Assembly (NCBI GenBank): GCA_021786265.1
Contig: JAJYNP010000084.1
Span: 15,857 to 79,856 of the forward strand
Reading direction: 5' to 3'
From: Chloroflexota bacterium
GTDB lineage: Bacteria; Chloroflexota; Limnocylindria; Limnocylindrales; CSP1-4
DNA: 64,000 nt
Positions within the stretch are counted from its first letter, which is position 1. Every line of letters starts with the position of its first letter. Under the pieces are notes generated by a model. The model did no database searches, was not told where the DNA came from, and saw only the letters and a list, made by a program, of their open reading frames with translations. Both the position numbers and the translations under genes were made by a program. This document shows, piece after piece, positions 60,574 to 64,000 of this stretch.

Positions 60574-61512
60574 TTAGGGTTGCTGTTCGTGCGATCCCAG
60601 GAACGTTTCAAGTTCCTCGCGAAGCGGAAACGAGACCTGGGTTCCGATGCGAGTGACCGACAATGCGGCGGCGGCACCAGCCCGGCGCACCGCCTCCGCC
60701 ATCGAGCTGCCTTCGGCCAGGAACACCGCCAGCGCCCCGATGAACTCGTCTCCCGCTCCTGTCGGATCCACGGCATCCACCGGCACCGCTGGCACGTGGT
60801 GGCTCGCGCCGTCACTCACGATGAGCGAGCCACGGCTCCCCAGAGTGACGATTACGTCGCGGGGCCCTCGCGCGCGAAGGACCTGCGCGGCACGCTCGGC
60901 GTCCTCGATCGTCTGCGCGGAGTGGCCCGTGAGCATCTGGATCTCGACCTCGTTCGGCACGCAGATGTCGGTGATAGACAGGAGCTCGTCCGGCAACGGT
61001 GCTGCCGGAGCGGGGTTCAGGATTGTCGTGACGCCCGCGTCACGCGCGATGCGAAGCGCCTCCAGGGTCGCCTCCACGGGGACCTCGAGCTGACAGCAGA
61101 GGATGTCCGCCTGGCCGATCTCGGCGCGGGCAGCGCGGACGTCGTCGGGCGTGAGGCCCAAGTTCGCTCCTGGAACAATGACGATCACGTTCGCGGCGTG
61201 GTCGTCCACGAAGATCGGCGCAACACCCGAGAACCGCTCGCGGTCCACCAGCACGAACCGGCTGTCGATGCCATGAGAGCGGAAGTTCTCAACGGTCCCT
61301 TCGCCGAAGACGTCGTCGCCGACCCTGGCAACCATCGACACCCGTGCGCCGAGCCTGGCTGCTGCCGTGGCCTGGTTCGCGCCTTTCCCGCCGTATCCCA
61401 TGTGGAAGGAGTGCCCCATCAGCGTCTCCCCGAGCGTCGGTAGCCGCGGGACTCGTGAGATCAGGTCGATCATGCAGCTGCCGACGACGCAGATGCGCGG
61501 CTGGCTCGCCAT
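60574..61512 (-). CDS. Ribokinase-family (PfkB) sugar kinase
   Basis: A 312-residue PfkB kinase. GYGGKGANQATAAARLGARV is the N-terminal sugar-binding signature and VDPTGAGDEFIGALAVFLAE the ATP-site signature with catalytic Asp. The nearest relatives are ribokinase and deoxyribokinase; in front of rpiB and deoC it should phosphorylate ribose, deoxyribose or a similar pentose. ATG 61512 is chosen over an in-frame GTG at 61524. It runs with EthD and lacI genes. Confidence 0.9.
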   Translation of the reverse strand: MASQPRICVVGSCMIDLISRVPRLPTLGETLMGHSFHMGYGGKGANQATAAARLGARVSMVARVGDDVFGEGTVENFRSHGIDSRFVLVDRERFSGVAPIFVDDHAANVIVIVPGANLGLTPDDVRAARAEIGQADILCCQLEVPVEATLEALRIARDAGVTTILNPAPAAPLPDELLSITDICVPNEVEIQMLTGHSAQTIEDAERAAQVLRARGPRDVIVTLGSRGSLIVSDGASHHVPAVPVDAVDPTGAGDEFIGALAVFLAEGSSMAEAVRRAGAAAALSVTRIGTQVSFPLREELETFLGSHEQQP

Positions 61513-61560
61513 GGGACCCCTCACCTCGCGATCATGTCGATGGGCGCACGGGCCGCCCCG

Positions 61561-61905
61561 TCAGGCGGCGTCCACAGGACCCGGAATGACGATGTGTTCC
61601 TCGGTATACACGTGGACCCTGACCTCGGCGAACTGGTCGGCGTCGGCGCCTGCGGCGACCCCGATCGCGCTCTCGAAGGAGGCCTCCATGGCGTCGATGC
61701 TTTCCCACCACATCTCGGCCGTGCCGTCGTAGATCGGCTCCGCCTCCGAGCCCGCAGGCTGGCGGGCGGTGGAGATGTTGATCCGGTAGGCGAGCAGTCC
61801 CGGAAGCCGCCTCGAGATCTGCGTGTGCTCCTCTAACCAGCGCCGCTCGAACTCCTGGGGCGTCAGGTGCGGCTTCCGCTTCAGCAACGCAATCAGCTTG
61901 ATCAT
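61561..61905 (-). CDS. EthD-family ferredoxin-like protein
   Basis: A 114-residue dimeric alpha-beta barrel protein. MIKLIALLKRKPHLTPQEFE followed by RRWLEEHTQISRRLPGLLAY is the EthD signature. Related folds include sugar mutarotases and small monooxygenase/decarboxylases. In this operon a mutarotase-like or accessory role for the imported sugar is possible but speculative. Confidence 0.85.
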   Translation of the reverse strand: MIKLIALLKRKPHLTPQEFERRWLEEHTQISRRLPGLLAYRINISTARQPAGSEAEPIYDGTAEMWWESIDAMEASFESAIGVAAGADADQFAEVRVHVYTEEHIVIPGPVDAA

Positions 61906-61938
61906 CGTGTGCCTCCAGACGTGCCAGGCCCGATCGGG

Positions 61939-63081
61939 TCACGGTGTCCCGGTCGCCGCCGTTTCGTGCGCCGTGTCGGGATCGCCTGCGATCCGGCGGG
62001 CCGTCGCCCCGGTTGACGGCGCCGGTCCACCCGCCAGGGACGGTTCAGCCGGCGGGCCCGCGCACGACCCTCGCACGGTCAGTCGGGTTTCGAGCACGAT
62101 CTTCCGGGGCGCGGCCTCCGCGGTGTCCTCCATCCGGAACTTCAGGAGGCGCATCGCGAGGACGCCCTGCTCTGTGCTCGGGCGTGAGATCACCGTCAGG
62201 GGCGGGGAGGTGAGCTCGGCCAAGGCGAGATCGTCGAAGCCTACAAACGACATCTCCCTGGGAATACGGATACCCAGGTTGTGAATGGCGCGGAGGGCGC
62301 CGATCGACATCAGATTGTTCGAGACGAACAGCGCGGTCGGCGCCGGGCGCACGGCCAGCAGGCGCAGAGCGGCTTGGTAGCCGCCGTCCTCGCGGAAATC
62401 CGCCACCTCCAGGTAGCGCTCATCGAGGTCGTGGCCCGTGGCCCGCAGCCCCTGGAGAAACCCCTCGTACCGCTCCCGGCCCGGCGTGGTGTCGAGCGGG
62501 CCCGAGATCATCGCGATCTGCTCATGGCCCAGCGAGACCAGGTACTCCGCCGCCTGCGCAGCTCCGTTGACGTTGTCCACGAGCACGACGTCGAAATCTT
62601 CGGCCTCGATCCGCCGATCGATGAGCACGACCGGGACGCGGCGCGCACGGAGCATGAGCGGCGCGTCCGACCACTCCGTCGCGGGGGCCATGAGGATCCC
62701 GTCGACCTGCTTCTGGAGCAGGAGGCTGATGACCGTCCTCTCCCGCTCGATGTTCTCGTCAGTGTTGCAGAGCAGCAGACTGTACTCGCCGGCCCGCATG
62801 ACGGACTCGACGCCCTTCACGACATCCGCGAAGAACGGGTTCGAGATGTCCGGCACGAGCACGCCGATGGTTCGCGTGGAGCCCGACTTCAGGCTCCGGG
62901 CGAGCTGGTTCGGCCGGAAGGTGAGCGCCTCGATAGCTTCGCCTATGCGCTGCGCCTGCCGCACCCGGTTGCCGTTGAGGTACCGGGACACCGTGGCGGT
63001 CGAGACGCCTGCTCGGGCCGCGACGTCTTTAATCGTGGCCGGTTTGTGAGCCGTGGGCCGTGTGACTGGTACCGATTTCAC
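61939..63081 (-). CDS. LacI-family transcriptional regulator
   Basis: A 380-residue repressor. The HTH TIKDVAARAGVSTATVSRYL begins near residue 16, followed by the hinge RPNQLARSLKSGSTRTIGVL and a sugar-binding core (VPDISNPFFADVVKGVESVM, MSFVGFDDLALAELTSPPLT). The GTG start at 63081 is inferred from a leaderless -10. It presumably represses this operon until its sugar or sugar phosphate binds. Ends with a Pro/Ala-rich 45-residue tail. Confidence 0.93.
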   Translation of the reverse strand: MKSVPVTRPTAHKPATIKDVAARAGVSTATVSRYLNGNRVRQAQRIGEAIEALTFRPNQLARSLKSGSTRTIGVLVPDISNPFFADVVKGVESVMRAGEYSLLLCNTDENIERERTVISLLLQKQVDGILMAPATEWSDAPLMLRARRVPVVLIDRRIEAEDFDVVLVDNVNGAAQAAEYLVSLGHEQIAMISGPLDTTPGRERYEGFLQGLRATGHDLDERYLEVADFREDGGYQAALRLLAVRPAPTALFVSNNLMSIGALRAIHNLGIRIPREMSFVGFDDLALAELTSPPLTVISRPSTEQGVLAMRLLKFRMEDTAEAAPRKIVLETRLTVRGSCAGPPAEPSLAGGPAPSTGATARRIAGDPDTAHETAATGTP

Positions 63082-63094
63082 TGGATGAATGGTA
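63067..63094 (-). promoter_or_regulatory. Leaderless lacI promoter with operator half-site
   Basis: TACCAT (63094-63089, minus strand) stands seven bases before the GTG at 63081. GTGAAATCG, the operator half-site of 60492-60520, begins at the GTG itself (63081-63073), followed by the palindrome GGTACC. This fits autoregulation of lacI. Confidence 0.5.
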
Positions 63095-63175
63095 GCGGGC
63101 CCCGTCAAGGTGCCGCGCGCCGATTTCGCCCGGCCATCGTCCGGCCGATCGCATCTCCGTGATGCCGCCGCGCCG

Positions 63176-63994
63176 TCATGCCACCGTGATGGTGCCTTCC
63201 ATGTAGCCGCTCTGCGCCGCCATGGCGCCGCCCCACCCGCTGGAGCCGCTGCCGCAGGGGTCCATGCAGTGCCAGGCGTACGTGCCCGGCGCGCCGGTGC
63301 GGACCGTGAAGGTCACCCGCGCGAACGGCGCGGTCGGCACGTTCAGCCCGAGGCCGGGAGCCGTCAGCGTGTGCGCCACGTCCGCCGGATCCAGGGAGGT
63401 GTGGGTCGTGGTCGGCCCGGCCGCTGCGTTCGGGGTCTTCGGGTCGATCGGCGTCACGGTGAAGGTGTCACCCACGATCCCCCTGGCATGGGCATAGACC
63501 TGCAGCGCCGCCGGGAGCAGCGTGGCGCTATCGAAGTCCGTCACGGTGACCACGACCGTCGAGTACGCGGGCAGCACGAAGGAGGAGGGAATGTACGCCG
63601 GGTAGTCCTTCCTCCCTATCATGTCGCCGGTCACGATCGTGAGGTACACGTGCGGGGTGCCCGCTGCGGCGGCGGCGGACGCGGCGGTGGCGGACGAGGC
63701 GCCGCCGATCGTGGACGGGGCCCCGGTGGTGGCGGACGAGGCCGCGGTGCCGGTCGACGCGAGCGTGCCCGAGGCACCGAGCGAAGCCGGGCGGGCCACG
63801 GCCCGGACCGCGGCCACGGCACGGGCCACGGGGACCGCCACGGCCGTCACCGGCCCGGGGAGGGCGCGGCCGGCGGCCGATTCCGTCCACGCCGGCCGCG
63901 TCGCCGTGCCGGCGCAGCCCGTGGCGAGCGCCGCCACGGCGACGCCGCCGAGGGTACGGAGAAACAGGGAGCGGGTGGGACGCTGCCGGGACAT
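63176..63994 (-). CDS. Cupredoxin-like lipoprotein
   Basis: A 272-residue exported protein with lipobox ATGC near residue 27 and a long Ala/Ser/Thr linker (to about 110), then a cupredoxin-type beta domain: HVYLTIVTGDM, VVVTVTDFDSATL and TYAWHCMDPCGSG with a late GYMEGTITV. The H-C-x3-C-x-M pattern suggests a copper site related to CuA or sulfocyanin-like proteins. Its leader (RPAWTESAAGRALPGPVT) parallels the NirK leader. Electron donor or copper carrier is inferred. Confidence 0.7.
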   Translation of the reverse strand: MSRQRPTRSLFLRTLGGVAVAALATGCAGTATRPAWTESAAGRALPGPVTAVAVPVARAVAAVRAVARPASLGASGTLASTGTAASSATTGAPSTIGGASSATAASAAAAAGTPHVYLTIVTGDMIGRKDYPAYIPSSFVLPAYSTVVVTVTDFDSATLLPAALQVYAHARGIVGDTFTVTPIDPKTPNAAAGPTTTHTSLDPADVAHTLTAPGLGLNVPTAPFARVTFTVRTGAPGTYAWHCMDPCGSGSSGWGGAMAAQSGYMEGTITVA

Positions 63995-64000
63995 CGGTGA

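Noticed and set aside
1..64000. tRNA or rRNA genes
   Set aside because: No GGTTCGA-type T-loop within a cloverleaf context or rRNA signature was found on either strand by reading; a covariance-model scan would settle it.

Overview
The window is GC-rich (roughly 70 percent by eye) bacterial DNA with tightly packed operons, very frequent GTG starts, GTGA/ATGA stop-start overlaps, and several promoters whose -10 box lies only 6-9 bases before the start codon (leaderless transcripts). No tRNA, rRNA, CRISPR array, insertion sequence or phage module was seen. Gene content (Ttr-type molybdoenzyme, two-domain ArsA with ArsD, Zur-Znu, NirK, a Sec-secreted RHS protein, a bacterial microcompartment) fits an environmental monoderm-like bacterium. 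I favour Chloroflexota (Limnocylindria-like) over Actinomycetota, but this is inference only.

Layout. 1-3.25 kb: end of a pentose ABC importer (XylF fragment, single-domain XylG-like ATPase, XylH). 3.4-9.45 kb: arginine biosynthesis argC-argJ-argB-argR-argG plus a short ArgA-like acetyltransferase; argH lies 17 kb away at 26.6-28.1 kb. The space between them holds accessory genes. An arsenic/thiol-metal cluster runs leftward from 15.2 to 9.5 kb: ArsR, thiol protein, ArsD, ArsA, two YlbF-family proteins with Cys tails, a second ArsR, a DUF318/ArsP-type permease and a mini-thioredoxin. A sulfur/molybdenum block follows at 15.6-26.6 kb: NifX-like protein, TDT and TauE/SafE exporters, FmdE-like, DsrE, and a TtrB-TtrC-TtrA-like respiratory reductase.

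28.2-37.7 kb: an MFS transporter, an Rrf2 regulator, a haem/copper-type membrane protein and copper nitrite reductase NirK (nitrogen-oxide module), then VKOR and DsbA (extracytoplasmic disulfide formation), then zur-znuA-znuC-znuB zinc uptake under a near-ideal palindromic Zur box. 37.7-50.2 kb is an accessory, partly decayed island: an EutN gene relic, an AbiEi/AbiEii toxin-antitoxin pair, and a polymorphic RHS locus. The RHS locus has a full-length secreted RHS protein (1387 aa), a displaced RHS C-terminal tip, RHS scars, and several membrane-anchored helical proteins that follow the tips with overlapping or abutting reading frames and are therefore candidate immunity proteins.

50.3-63.1 kb, all on the minus strand, is the most coherent system. 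LacI regulator, EthD-like protein, ribokinase-family sugar kinase, a four-gene sugar ABC importer, RpiB, DeoC, CoA-acylating aldehyde dehydrogenase and six shell proteins (one BMC-H, two BMC-T, three EutN-type BMC-P) form a complete-looking sugar-phosphate-utilisation microcompartment. The inferred route is import of a pentose or deoxypentose, phosphorylation, cleavage by DeoC to acetaldehyde plus glyceraldehyde-3-phosphate inside the shell, and oxidation of acetaldehyde to acetyl-CoA. All three core enzymes carry N-terminal amphipathic extensions resembling encapsulation peptides. A strong inverted-repeat operator before the ABC operon shares its half-site with the lacI leader. The window ends with a cupredoxin lipoprotein whose leader resembles that of NirK.
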